Source: Coptodactyla brooksi (lineage: Eukaryota; Arthropoda; Insecta; Coleoptera; Scarabaeidae). Taken from it: DNA of 25,416 nucleotides. Location of the stretch: positions 1 through 25,416 of the forward strand of contig JAWQRM010000262.1 in NCBI GenBank assembly GCA_033557675.1. The letters run 5' to 3'. The position numbers and the translations under genes are program-made. Shown here piece after piece: positions 8,884 through 19,171 of this stretch; positions within the stretch are counted from its first letter, which is position 1, and every line of letters begins with the position of its first letter. The notes below the pieces were generated by a model that searched no databases, was not told where the DNA came from, and worked only from the letters and a program-made list of their open reading frames with translations.

Positions 8884-10209
8884 TTGCTTGTGTGGAATAA
8901 CTTGTTCAGGACAAACTGAAGAATAGCAATGAGTGGAGTCTAAACCGTAAGTAGTTAGTTTTAACAACATATCAATTTTAAGTTAATAGTTGATCATTTA
9001 TGATCAGTATTAGCAGCTTAATACCACACTGATGTCAAAAGAACTTTCTAATGACGTAAATGAATTTAATAAATTTTACAAAATTATGAACATAAAAACG
9101 AGAAACCTGTAAGTTTGTTACATTATACAGAAAATAGCGCACTGGAACAGGACAAATAAATGGGTTAATTCAAGAAATAAGCTGTTGAATCTAGCAAAAT
9201 TCAAGACTAAGTACCTGATAAAAACAATTAAACAATTAAAGGAGAAAATACAGCTACAAAGTTACAAAGTCGAAGTTGAACAGTTACAAAGAGACTGGTA
9301 TACAATAATTAACTGATTACTATAATTATATTTCATAATCTATATTTCATAATTTATATTTACTACTAATATGAAATGATAACATTGTATCACAATATTT
9401 GCGACTTTTGACTTCTCTAATCAACAATAAGTGTTGCAAGATCGAAAGACGAAAACGTGCTGCAATAAAGGGACTGTCCAAATACACTTCTGATGTGAAC
9501 AAGATTATTGATATGAATAAAGTCGCCAGCACCATAACTTCAAAAATCGTGGCGATATGAAACTGGATTTGTGACAAATTGTCCAAACTTGGAAAGAACC
9601 ATTTAAGAACAAATATCCAGTGTCAAAATCGATAATGAAATGAAAGAATTGACTAAAAAAACTAGGAGAAAATAGATTCGTAGCAGATTTTTCAGCACGC
9701 TGTTTGGGGAAATGTTCATCGCAAAATCAGCGAACTGTGGGCAGCAAAAGTTTGAGGAACACTGTCCTATCAAACGGTCGTTACAGGCGACTGAGTTTAC
9801 GTGCAGACCGACCTACACGGCCTTTGTGAAATAAGAGACTTCGTTGTGTCAGGCGGGATATTCTATTCCCCAGAAGAAATGGAAGACCGCGCCACTCGGT
9901 CTGACGACCAAACGATTCTTTCCTTTACGTTTTGTTGGCACTCACGTAATAGAACTCGGAATTATTTACGTGGAAGACAATGTGCATTTTCTGCGTTTCT
10001 TTGACAAAGTATGGTCCGGTGGAATTTAGAATGTACCTTTCAGTTTATTTCAATTTTGTTTTGCTTCATTCAGGAACTATGTAAACAAGTGTATCTACAC
10101 TACACTTCCTCAACGTAATAAACCAAAAAATAAAATTGGCGTAGAAATAATATTGGAATATATAATATAATATTTATTTTTGCTAATGGATAGATGTAAC
10201 GTAAATATG

Positions 10210-10256
10210 CGTATTTTAATTTTAATGGTCGTAAATATGTGTAAAATTAAAATACG
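10210..10256. repeat. 15-bp perfect inverted repeat
   Basis: CGTATTTTAATTTTA (10210-10224) pairs exactly with 10242-10256 across a 17-nt loop. A degenerate direct repeat, GTAAATATGYGT, precedes each arm region. Confidence 0.8.
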
Positions 10257-10398
10257 GATGTTTATTTTGCATTAATGGATCAGTAATAGTTCAGAAACTG
10301 CAGAACACCTGCAATCAATTCACATTTCAGTTCAGTAGATCCTGCAAGTCGTACAGGAATGCACTGAATTTATTAACTCAATTCTTAGCTTTGCTTAA

Positions 10399-10440
10399 TT
10401 AACAATTTTTACTTAAATACTTTTAACTGAAAATTGTTAA
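10399..10440. repeat. 11-bp perfect inverted repeat
   Basis: TTAACAATTTT (10399-10409) pairs with AAAATTGTTAA (10430-10440) across a 20-nt loop. It lies just upstream of the LINE relic. Confidence 0.7.
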
Positions 10441-10476
10441 TGACGCGTTTGCAAATTGACCTTACCATAGAAATTT

Positions 10477-12333
10477 ATGCATACTATAGTGAGATATTTT
10501 TCACAAATAGATCACGTACTAATCAGTAAAGGAAAGCAATCATCTATAAAAGACGTAAGAATATACAGAGGAGCATTCGCGGACTCCTATCATTTTATGG
10601 TAACCGCCACCGTGAAACAAAAGATAAAAAAGTATATAAAAAACCAAAAATGTGCAAGCTAAATGGGATATAAGTAAACTCAAAGATGAAGGCAAAGTAA
10701 GAAAAGAAAATAAAAAGAATGATAATGGATTAAAACAAACAAAGATGAAGACAAGAAAGAATATGAGAGAATACGAAAAGACAGTAACAAAACCGTAAGA
10801 AAGCACAAGAGAAAATATATTGATAACAAAATAAAAGAGATAGAGAAAGAAAAAGTAAATAGAAATTCCAAAAAATTCTACAAAGAAATCAGCGAGTAAA
10901 AAATAAAGAAGGAAAAACAGTGACAAATGAAGAAGAATATAAACAAATCTTGGTGGAGTACTTCAAAGGACTGTTAAATGAACCAAGGGAACAGCTTAAT
11001 TATGAAATAACGACAGATGGTGAAGAGGAAACAGAAATTAAGACCGAAGAACCGACACGAGTAGAAGTAAATGAAATCATTGGAGGAGACCAATTAAAAG
11101 AACAAGTACACCTAATTATGAAAGCAGTATGGACAGAAGAAAGGATGCCAGAGGAATGGGAAATGGGACAACTCACAATACACACAATAGGAGACCAGCA
11201 ACTATCTAAAAACTACAGAGGTATCACACTACTAAACGTGGCATATAAAATACTATCAACCATAACTCAGAAGCGACTGCTCACCAACATCAAAAACAAA
11301 ATAGTGCAATGCCAATGCGGATTCATTATAGATTCAATGCTACGCTAACGCTGAAACAAATTATCTCACGAAATCTCACGGGCATAAATTGGAAATAGAA
11401 CTGATTTTCGTTGACTTTCGACAAGCATTTGATTCAATCAAGAGGAAGAAACTGATGGAGATACTTGAGGAGATGGGGTGAAAAAGATAATATGCCCATT
11501 AATAATGATGACTATGAGCAACACGAAACCAACATTAAAACATCAAAAGGAGAACCAGAAAGCTTTATAATCAATAAAGGAGTGGGACAAGGAGACGCCC
11601 TTTAGGCAACATTGTTCAACATGGCCTTAGAATATTTATTGAGAAAGATAAATAAAAAAAGTTTCAGAACAGGAGGAAATCAAATAATCGCCTATGCGGA
11701 CGATTTAGTTATTATCACAAAAAGAAAAAAGGTAATGGAGAAAATATTAAAAGAAATGGTGACAGAAGAGGAAAATGGGTTTAAAAATTAATGAAGAGAA
11801 AACAAAAATAATTCGAGTTGGAAAAGAAAAAGGAAATAGAATTGGTAACTTTGAATTCGAAGAAGTGGATAAATATAAATACACCGAGATACCTCGGTGT
11901 AATGATATCAAGTACAGGAGAGAGAACACTATAAATCAAGGAAAAAATAATGATGGCCGGAAGAGCATTTCAAGTTAACAAAAAAATGTTGAAAAGTAAA
12001 ATGCTTGAAAGAAATACGAAAAGAAAGTACGCGGCGGAAACTATAACAATGACCAAAAAAGAAGAAGAAAATCTAAAGATCGCAGAAAGGAAGACAATGA
12101 AAGGAATAATGGGACCAATCAAGTTATCGGAAAACGAATACAGAATCAGGATAAATGTAGAAATCTACAACGAAATGGATGAAGTCGATATGGTCACTAA
12201 AATTAAACCGCAAAGGATGAAATGCCATTCAATCTTAGAATGGAATCTAGGAGGGAGGAGAAGAAGAGGGAGGCCACGATCAAAATGGTTGCAAGAGATG
12301 GAACAATTTTGTCAAAGCCGAAGGCTAGACTAA
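10477..12333 (+). pseudogene. RTE-like non-LTR retrotransposon relic (endonuclease end plus reverse transcriptase)
   Basis: Order of recognisable parts: end of an apurinic-type endonuclease (SQIDHVLISKGK, IKDVRIYRGAFADSYHFMV); a Lys/Glu-rich linker with KEYERIRKDSNKTVRKHKRK; the start of the RT at about 10920 (EEYKQILVEYFKGLLNEPRE, PEEWEMGQL, KNYRGITLLNVAYKILS, CQCGF); RT motif A as VDFRQAFDSI near 11410-11440; motif B GVGQGDAL; motif C IAYADDLVII at about 11687-11715 with the catalytic YADD intact; then MGLKINEEKTKII. After frameshifts the C-terminal part follows (YAAETITMTKKEEENLKIAE, SENEYRIRINVEIYNEMDEV, EWNLGGRRRRGRPRSKWLQE). Deletions remove about 25 residues before GGDQLKE and several C-terminal blocks. 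Stops and frameshifts are frequent. RTE-like is my best clade reading; the endonuclease N-terminus is lost. Confidence 0.85.
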
Positions 12334-12459
12334 ATTGGTTAAGGTCAAAAATTAAAATCAAGGAAAATACGAGAAAATAAGAAAGGGTAACAAAAAGATA
12401 TAGCAAAGAGATATACATATATGCGAGAATTATAGGTATGCCATATACGTTTTAAAACA

Positions 12460-12960
12460 TAAAACTGGATATAGAATTTACATATTTCCAATAAGCTTTT
12501 GATACAGTTGATAGGAACTATCTGATGAGAGCATCTGGAGAGAATCGAATTATTTAACAAATTAAAAAATTTAACAAAAATGACCAGACTATTCAACAGC
12601 GAACATTAAAACGAAAAAAAAAGGCACAAAATTATTTGATTACAAATCAAATAATCGCTTATGCAAACGTCTTGGTACTAGTGACAAAACGGTGATACAT
12701 TCTAAGATAGGTAGTAGAATACATTGAGGGAAGGAGTTAAAATGGGTTTACGAAGAATTGAACAAAATAAAAAAATAATGATATTAATAATGTAAGGATT
12801 AAAATTAGATCACACGAATTCGAATACGTGGTACAGTTTAAATATCTCAGGAAAGTGATAAACAATACACGAGAGAGGTGACCTGATATCAAATCAAAGA
12901 TAATCATGACAAATAAGGCACTTCAATGCACCTTAAACAAGAAAACAAGAAACAAGAAAA
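12460..12960 (+). pseudogene. Second, more decayed LINE reverse transcriptase relic of the same type
   Basis: Directly after the first relic the plus strand again shows RT pieces in the right order: a motif-A-like LDIEFTYFQ, stop, AFDTVDRNYLMRA; then IIAYANVLVLVTK, where the catalytic YADD has become YANV; then EFEYVVQFKYL and INNTRER followed by DIKSKIIMTNKALQ. These align with EFEEVDKYKY and the IMMAGRAFQ region of the first relic. Stops are dense and motif B is lost. This could be a second insertion in the same orientation or an internally duplicated element. The sequence is too diverged from the first copy to be a recent duplication. Confidence 0.7.
12636..12656. repeat. Short inverted repeat inside the second RT relic
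   Basis: TATTTGAT and ATCAAATA flank TACAA. Low complexity, probably fortuitous. Confidence 0.4.
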
Positions 12961-13668
12961 ATGAAGGCAGAAGATGAAGAAGTTTTGGATGCACTCGGTT
13001 AAATTACCAAGTCAATGTGTAAAGCATTCCTAATGTCTCCCAGTGTACGGCACAGTGGCAATATTGATTTTTATAAATATTGCAATCTCTAGTACACGTA
13101 AATTAAATGAATTTTTGATAGACTAGATGTGCATTAACTATGCACTTGTATTATGCATAATTCATTAACTTGGCCATTCGTAGCACTAAATGTAACAGCA
13201 GTCTAATGGATTTTATACTTTTATACTAATCATGATTTGATAATGGATATCAGATAATGGATACGTGTACTCGTTATAATTCTGCTGTCTTAATCCTACT
13301 GTAAAGGCTTTAGAAACGTAATTCATTCTAAGCTCAGTCTATTTACATAACTTGCCCTGCGGTTTATGTATACTACAAAATTGATTATGCATTTACGAGA
13401 CTACACAGTACCATTTTATAATATTTATGAAAACAAATATTTTTGAAATACCAATGGCAGAAGTAGTGGTTATCTTAAAAAGCACTTTCATTCTTACGCA
13501 CGTAAGAGAAGAACACTAAATACTTTAATACATCTTTGGCATTGACTGTAGTTGTAAAATATGAATGTTCTGGATAGATGATGAAACAATATTCTAAAAT
13601 AATTTCATTCATTGCCTCCATACGTTAGAAGAGATAGTCAATTAAAGGTGATGTTTGAAGGTGCACCA
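12961..13668. other. AT-rich DNA without recognised features
   Basis: No open frame or repeat structure of note. Confidence 0.4.
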
Positions 13669-13731
13669 TGAAGCAGTGTGTTTTAATTGGTTAGTATTAT
13701 AAGCTAAAGAATAAATTAAAACACACTTCAT
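13669..13731. repeat. Foldback, about 17-bp arms
   Basis: GTGTGTTTTAATT (13676-13688) pairs exactly with AATTAAAACACAC (13714-13726). Pairing continues outward (ATGAAG with CTTCAT) after a small bulge. The loop is 25 nt. Confidence 0.75.
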
Positions 13732-14069
13732 AAAAGCATCAAGTTACCAATCGAAGAAAATGAAGAAAAATTCCAAGAAGAATTGAAATTAGGGTTCGAA
13801 AATGAAAACATAAATATTATCACACAAGGTAATACTTAATGCGGTAGAGCCTTAAAGAGCTTTAATGCAGGCGGCTGATAAAATGTGTAGAGTATTTAAG
13901 AAATAAAATAAGAAAAAATCAACTGCTTCGGAATAAAAAAATTGAAGAAGGGATCAAGTTTAAAAAGAAATCATCGTAAAAATATTTCGTGACAAATATT
14001 TTTATAATAGAACAGTAAGAAACATTACGAACCTATAGGGAACAAAGAGGGAACATGGAAGGGATCGTA
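13732..14069. other. Unassigned, weakly coding-like
   Basis: Plus-strand frame around 13745-13835 reads LPIEENEEKFQEELKLG and might be the remains of a LINE endonuclease (YAPxEE...FYEEL pattern). The similarity is too short to trust. Confidence 0.25.
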
Positions 14070-14122
14070 GTTAGCATCATCAGGAGTGACAAAAATCTTT
14101 CATCGCTCTTGATGATGCTAAC
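14070..14122. repeat. 20-bp imperfect hairpin facing the hammerhead-like motif
   Basis: GTTAGCATCATCA (14070-14082) is the exact complement of TGATGATGCTAAC (14110-14122). Pairing extends with two mismatches to GGAGTGA / TCGCTCT, around a 13-nt loop. The right arm is the 5' half of the hammerhead-like motif, so the left arm is an inverted partial copy of it. Confidence 0.85.
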
Positions 14123-14200
14123 TTAGTTAGCAAAACGTGCGTCGAGCATAAACTTTTAGGTTTTGGTGTAGTGGCGGCATTCTTTAATTTTGTTACTAAG
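14103..14200 (+). ncRNA. Hammerhead-ribozyme-like repeat, copy 1 (mutated core)
   Basis: Plus strand order: GCTC (14105-14108, half of stem I), TTGATGA (14109-14115; family CTGATGA, so C to T), one T, a perfect six-pair stem GCTAAC-TTA-GTTAGC (14117-14131), AAAAC (14132-14136; family GAAAC, so G to A), then C36-G37 pairing with C40-G41 around a TG loop as a two-pair stem III, GTC as cleavage triplet (14141-14143), and GAGC (14144-14147), exactly complementary to GCTC. Downstream the repeat continues with CTTTTAGGTTTTGGTGTAGT to about 14200. Two core positions are mutated, so this copy is unlikely to cleave. Hammerheads with such a minimal stem III are known from Penelope-like elements and retrozymes; the host element here is not identified. 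Confidence 0.6.
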
Positions 14201-14202
14201 CC

Positions 14203-14433
14203 ATAGGTTCGAAAATTCACAATTTCATTTGTAGTAATTGACACGTGATTTTGCTCCAGATCTGCTGATTTTAGTCTATTGTTCGTTGCTTCATCAACGA
14301 TTTCCTTCATTTTTTTTGTTAAATATTTTTGTTGCTCTGAATATTTTTCTGGATCTTTGTCGCTTTCTGCTACTAAGACAATGTCGTCAAATATAGATAT
14401 TTTCATTTCTATGAATTTTAGATCGTGTACCAC
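14203..14433 (-). pseudogene. Possible LINE reverse transcriptase palm fragment
   Basis: The minus-strand frame ending near 14433 reads MKISIFDDIVLVAESDKDPE, close to the RT motif C form (x-I-F-A-D-D-I-V-L-V-A-E-S) with one residue missing before the double Asp. It continues as a charged helical stretch (EKYSEQQKYLTKKMKEI) without further motifs. The same frame then runs antisense through the hammerhead-like repeat, where it is not expected to be coding. The assignment rests on about 12 residues only. Confidence 0.35.
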
Positions 14434-14579
14434 CCGACTTTGTTATGTCATCCAGAGCGCATATGAAGAGGAGTACTGCTAATATCCTTTCATCTTTCTC
14501 TTAGTTGAACATTTATTTTTTTAAACATTGCAATAAAACATTTGGGTAGTAAAATAGGTAGACCTTCTTGCTGGTCTAC
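14434..14579. other. AT-rich, nothing recognised
   Basis: No structure seen. Confidence 0.3.
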
Positions 14580-15045
14580 AGTTGTGTTAATCTCACGATG
14601 GCTTTAGTAACGACACAAAAACTTTCAGGAGCGTTATAATGCGGACGATTGGGTCCCTTTAATCTGTGGACATTTAATCCAGGCAGCGCTCATGTTACTT
14701 TTTACGGAGCAGATAACGTTTCCGTAAAGAGCCAGAAGGACGAATGTTGGGTAGTAGCACATCCTGTCGTTCACGTATTTATAAAGTAGATCTTAATCTC
14801 CGTCGGTGGGGATTTACGGTATCTCCTCACTCTAGACTAAACACGAATAATGGCACAGAGTAAATAATAAATCCTTTTTCGTATGCGCTCCGGAACTCGG
14901 TACTTAGACGGCTCTGAGCGCTTTTCGTCCTTCTCTGACCCCTGCCCGCCGCTCCTGTATCGAATTACATTGTACCCTGGCGTTTTGCGGTCTTCCCAGT
15001 CTTGCATCCATGCACGATACATGTACATACAAAAGGCTGAGTCAC
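14580..15045. other. GC-rich unassigned module
   Basis: Clearly GC-richer than its flanks. On the minus strand a 63-codon frame (14837-15028) contains a charged Arg/Lys/Glu-rich run (RSGGQGSEKDEKRSEPSKYR) that I cannot place. Such a composition is compatible with a leader or LTR of a retrotransposon or with a host exon fragment. No LTR pair, primer-binding site or splice pattern is convincing. Confidence 0.35.
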
Positions 15046-16039
15046 ACTAGGAGCGTGCAGGTGGGAAAGAAAATAGTAGCCTCAAAAATTAGTATAGTAT
15101 ATTAAACGATTTAAAACAGTTTGTAAAGTTTTAAATCCCTGGATTACTTTTACGTAATAGTTACAAATGGCAATAAGATTTTCTTATTTTCTGGTATTTT
15201 TCGTAGTGTACCCTATTTTTTTATTTATTATAGTGTACCATATTTCACACTTTTACTATTTAACCACGCAAAGTGGCCTATTTGAGTAGAACTTGTAATT
15301 TTTTAAATTTAAAATTTAGAATTTATTTTATTTTATGCTCAAGTGGGTTCTTAGAATTTATTTTATTTTAAAATATTTTTCAAATTCATTTTTATTTATC
15401 ATAGAGATAGATTTTTGTTTTCTGGTCCACTAGCACAACATTTAGTATCAAATATTCAATGAGTAATTAAAAGAAATCTTTTAATTGCCATCGACTGTAT
15501 CTCACCAATTGTAAGTATACCAGTCCTCTGATGCAGCTAACCTGCTGTCTTACCAACGACGAGTCCACTCTGCATTTACACTCTTTCCTCACTTAGTTGC
15601 TATTTTTAGCGTTTCCACTCCAAAAATGCATTCACTATGCAGACAAGTAAATAAGCTAATACCGGTTAGGAAAATCGTAGTCGTCTCAAACGAGAATCAC
15701 ACATAACTCCCATCACCAGCCCGTACCTGCTGGTGCGAGTATTTAATATTATTCTACTATCCTGGGTGGAGGCACATGCTAGAGTTGCCTGACATCGTCC
15801 TACGTACGCTTATTTTTTAACTACTAACAATAAATGTTTACTTATCTCTTTTCGAATGCTTAAGTTCGACGAATAAACAAAAATTTCATTCTTACTAAAA
15901 TAAAAGGTCACTCTAAAATAAATTAATTCTAATAATGTTTAAAAATGAAACTAAATGAAAGATTCAAAGATGCCTCCTAAATTCGCCAAACAATACTACA
16001 ACCTGTCATAAAAATTTCTCCTGACTCTGAAGAGCATTT
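15046..16039. other. AT-rich filler with a short direct repeat
   Basis: TTAGAATTTATTTTATTTTA occurs twice, at 15316-15335 and 15351-15370. A CACCAGC / GCTGGTG hairpin lies near 15714-15736. No gene recognised. Confidence 0.45.
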
Positions 16040-16730
16040 TTGGAGTACTGGTTTGATGAGCTTGAATAATTTTTATTGTGAGCTCATTCAGAGTATTGGT
16101 TCATTGATGAATGGTAAATGGTTGGTAATCGTTGGTAAATGGTTTCTCTAGTGTAACCCACAAAAAGAAATCATCTGCTAATAATACGATCAGGGAAAGT
16201 ATTTCTCAGAAATTCTCGCACCCTCATCGTATTATAAGAGTCTAAACCACCTCAAAGTTGAGTGGGAGGGTTTAGACAGCAGGAATCACTTGGTTCTGCA
16301 ATAGTTCCAAATATTTGTTGGAATTCAGTTTTCCATCAATGAAACACGGTCCAACGACGATTCATCCGAAAATAAAATATTTCCTAAGAAATTTTCATTC
16401 TCGTTTGATTCTTGCATCATAGGTTCGTAGGAAAAATGTCTCTTGCGTAGTTCCTACTCTAAAGCAATGGAGTTTATTTCGCTTCAAAGTGTTCCTGACT
16501 CTTCGAACACTCACACCAACTTCTTCAGGGATTTTTCTGCTGGAGATTGGTTCACTTACTGTGACAAATGCACAGATATCAGTTTCCCTAGCCTGAACAA
16601 TATTGCCTCTTGACAATACGCAATATTGTTCGATGCGATGGAATTTCGTCGAACAATTCTTCCGAAGAATTGCCGCTCAAATTCCACTTGATAATTTGAA
16701 CTCTCTCGGCGGTTGTAGAAACTGACTTTC
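16040..16730 (-). pseudogene. DDE transposase pseudogene (Tc1/mariner superfamily, same broad type as 1327-1997)
   Basis: The minus strand reads, over several frames: TTAERVQIIKWNLSGNSSEE and IPSHRTILRIVKR (N-terminal domain with an internal deletion); SRKIPEEVGVSVRRVRNTLK (second helix-turn-helix); ILFSDESS (first catalytic Asp in the SDES form); GPCFIDGKLNSNKYLELLQN; VREFLRNTFPDRIISR (follows the lost QQDGA block); a FLFVGYTRETIY-like block; and NELTIKIIQA near the end. The QQDGAPxH block is destroyed near 16220-16265 and the SPDLTPLD block between RIISR and GYTRETIY is deleted, so both remaining catalytic acids are gone. Stops and frameshifts are frequent. No flanking long TIR pair was found for this copy. 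Confidence 0.8.
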
Positions 16731-18232
16731 TGAACGTTCTATGTTCATCAACGCTCTCAGGGAATCTGCGTGCCTAGATTTGACTACGGTTCTTTTGTTA
16801 GCTGTCGTGCGATCTTCGGGATCGCTCGAATAGCTGTAACCAATTGTGGACGAGAATACAGTATCCCTATGAGACGACGTGTAATTTCCTACACGGTATG
16901 TGATCGTTGAACAAACACAGGCATTCAAATGAGAGGAGATTTATTGATTTAAAAAAGTTATATTTCTCTGTGATCACTATTAGCAAATAGTGCAACTGAA
17001 ACTCTTTACAGTAGAATTATCATGCACATTTTAGAGTTGGTAATGATAAAGATTTATCTATGCAAATTCCCTCTTCGTAAAGCTTCTACTAATGATAGAG
17101 ATACTTTGCTCCTACTCTTTTTCATCTTGTAACATCATTTCTAAGCTTCACATAGTTTATCAAAGTAGTTTTATTAATTACTTTAATATTACTTGTTGAT
17201 ATTATGCGAATCCAGTCTCCAGATATTTTTACATCTGATATTAATTGGAGACGTTTCCAAAGAAGTATCGCTGTGGTAATATATTGTAGTATTTCATTAA
17301 TTGAAGCAGTTTTACCATAATTATTAATCGTATTATTAACAGAAATTTTTCTTTGCAGAATTATGTTTAGAGAATGACTAAAACGAAATCTGTCAAAACA
17401 ACATGATGCACAAGCCAGACTTTGAACTTCTGCGCTGCGTTACGCGAAGTCAATAAACAAACATACCATTAACAGTTGATACTCGAGTATCTCGTAAACA
17501 CTGTAAACTCCTGACAAGCTATTTATTTTCAAAAACCATCAATCATTTAAATTAAGCACACATTTGTGTGCCGTCGCCAAATGCCTCCTCGCATGCCCGT
17601 GTTCAGCGTAAAATGCTTACGCAAGCAAAATAATAATTTTTGGACGTTTCGAAACCAGTATACGCACATGCACGCTACAATCTGTAATAACGTACGTATA
17701 GAATTGGCGAATGTTTATGCGCATCAATCTTGCTGTCATGCAGTGCAACGTTGCCCATAGCCTGCGGTCTTTAAACAAAAGTTTTTTTGAAGGAAATGTT
17801 ACATTTCGCAAAAAAAAGTTCTAGTTAGTTAACGCCAACGGAACTGTGGCCCATAGAACCATGTGCACATTCATAAAATCATATAAGTTAATTTAAATTT
17901 ATTTGAATACATCTAATAAGGTTAGTAACAATGATTCTAAATATTTCAAATTGAAAGATAGAAGAAATTTGACTTAAACATTGTATTTGCATTTAAAGGT
18001 ATAATATACAGTGTGTGTATTTTTGGACTAGGTATATCCAATTAAAGGAAACTCTAGAAATAGCTAGTAAGTAACGCGGGAGTTGAGATGAAGTGTGGAC
18101 TCGTCGTCGGTAAGGCGACACGTCAGCTTGCCTGGATGCTTCTATATCTAGTGACATGCAATCGATCGTAATTAAAATGTCTATTGCGGGGACTGCTTAA
18201 AAAAATTATTTCCTCAAAAACTTGGTATTAAA
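16731..18232. other. Unassigned DNA
   Basis: No recognised gene. A minus-strand open frame (16677-16928) mostly lies upstream of the transposase relic and has no known domain. A plus-strand stretch 17204-17320 (38 codons, INWRRFQRSIAVVIYC region) reads like protein but is too short to identify. A GC-richer patch with overlapping frames lies at 17560-17760 and another at 18070-18150. They may be fragments of host or element DNA. Confidence 0.35.
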
Positions 18233-18263
18233 TGTTGCTGGACAATGTAGTTGTCCAGCAACA
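18233..18263. repeat. 13-bp perfect hairpin with TGTAG loop
   Basis: TGTTGCTGGACAA (18233-18245) pairs exactly with TTGTCCAGCAACA (18251-18263). Weaker pairing (GGTATT with AATACC) lies further out with unequal spacers. GC content is high for this region. It could be a foldback tip or a small structured RNA; there is no terminator-like T-run. Confidence 0.8.
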
Positions 18264-18941
18264 GGTCAGTCTCCATTTTTCTAAATACCATACTTTTGGT
18301 TTAATGGCTTCTGTCTCGTTTTCATTTGATTAACCCTGACATGTGTGTCTGATAGTTATAAGAATTAAAAATTATAAGAATAACACAAAAAATTCTGTCT
18401 TTTGCACAAAACTTCTTTAAAAGGTTTTCTGTCCTAAGAGACAAAGAGGCGGTTGCAAGGGATTATACCCCCTACTGTAGTTTTCAATGCTAATAATTAA
18501 AAGAAAATTAAAGCAAATCAGTTTGCTTAAAGCTATACTAGATGATCACATAATGACACTAACAAAAAGTAAGAGAGATATCACCAGTTTGTAACCGTGC
18601 ATTAAGTGAATAATGAACGTCTATTAAGCTATTCACAAGTGGATGTAAATTCGAATGAAAATTAACGTCAAGTTAGGCTGAACAGTTTGGTAGTTCATAA
18701 TCAAATCACTTTCCGTTAATTTCCATTGAATTACTCGGAAACCACATTGTTCAAGTAGCCTTAGAATTCTCAAGGGATGAAAAAGTGTAACACCAAATCA
18801 ATTGATTAATGCTTGCAGATCCATAGTCTTTCATCTCTTATTCTGTAACTTCTTTCAAGCAGTACATTTACGTCATTGTATACCTTATTTTTAATAGGTA
18901 ATCCTAGAGTAATAATGGAAATATCTGAGCGGGTCTTGCAT
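18264..18941. other. AT-rich filler
   Basis: Nothing recognised in this stretch. Confidence 0.35.
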
Positions 18942-18999
18942 TGCTTCTGATGATGCTAGGCTTGGTTGTCGAAACGTGCGTCGAGCATTCAATTTCCAG

Positions 19000-19171
19000 T
19001 GAATTATGGATTTGGAACCTTTGGTTTTGTAACAAGTTCGTTAATGGTTACCACTTAACCAAAACAGAGAAATCTCTGTTTCTGAGATTTCTGGTGCTCC
19101 TCTATCTCCGATGCTCCCGAACATGTCGAGCAGATAATTTCTTGTTTTGGGTAAGTGGTAACCATTGGCGA
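19000..19171. mobile_element. Insertion inside the hammerhead-like repeat, flanked by a 13-bp near-duplication
   Basis: ATTCAATTTCCAG at 18987-18999 recurs with one mismatch at 19172-19184. Sequence after the second copy continues the repeat body seen at 14150-14200. The inserted piece of about 172 bp holds the foldback 19043-19166. A duplication of this length would fit a retroposon-like insertion better than a Tc1/mariner one, but no poly(A) tail is seen. Confidence 0.6.
19043..19166. repeat. Foldback (MITE-like) with 24-bp arms, one mismatch
   Basis: AATGGTTACCACTTAACC and onward (19043-19066) pairs with 19143-19166, with a single mismatch. A nested 9-bp pair (AGAAATCTC / GAGATTTCT) lies inside near 19068-19092. 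Confidence 0.85.

Larger units (their letters stand above)
8884..10476. other. Unassigned stretch with coding-like pieces
   Basis: On plus, about 9156-9315 stays open and encodes a Lys/Gln-rich, probably helical segment (KYLIKTIKQLKEKIQLQSYK region) that I cannot assign. About 9440-9580 is also coding-like, beginning with a basic RRKRAAIKGL stretch. From about 9680 to 10025 the GC content is higher, and two overlapping plus frames (9801-10004 and 9844-10029) are open without a recognisable domain. These may be remains of one broken gene or of a retroelement. Two hairpins follow at 10210 and 10399. Confidence 0.35.

Noticed and set aside
10540..10926. 128-codon, very hydrophobic minus frame resembling a membrane protein
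   Set aside because: It is the antisense of the Lys/Glu-rich linker of the LINE relic; A-rich coding DNA read backward gives Phe/Leu/Ser-rich sequence.
12203..12596. Hydrophobic minus-strand frames
   Set aside because: They are antisense to the LINE C-terminal region and the second RT relic.
14080..14200. C-terminal half of the minus frame at 14080-14433 as coding
   Set aside because: It lies antisense to the hammerhead-like repeat that recurs elsewhere without an open frame.
15784..15800. Match of GTTGCCTGACATCGT to the left arm near 86
   Set aside because: Only about 15 bases match and the flanks do not, so it may be chance.
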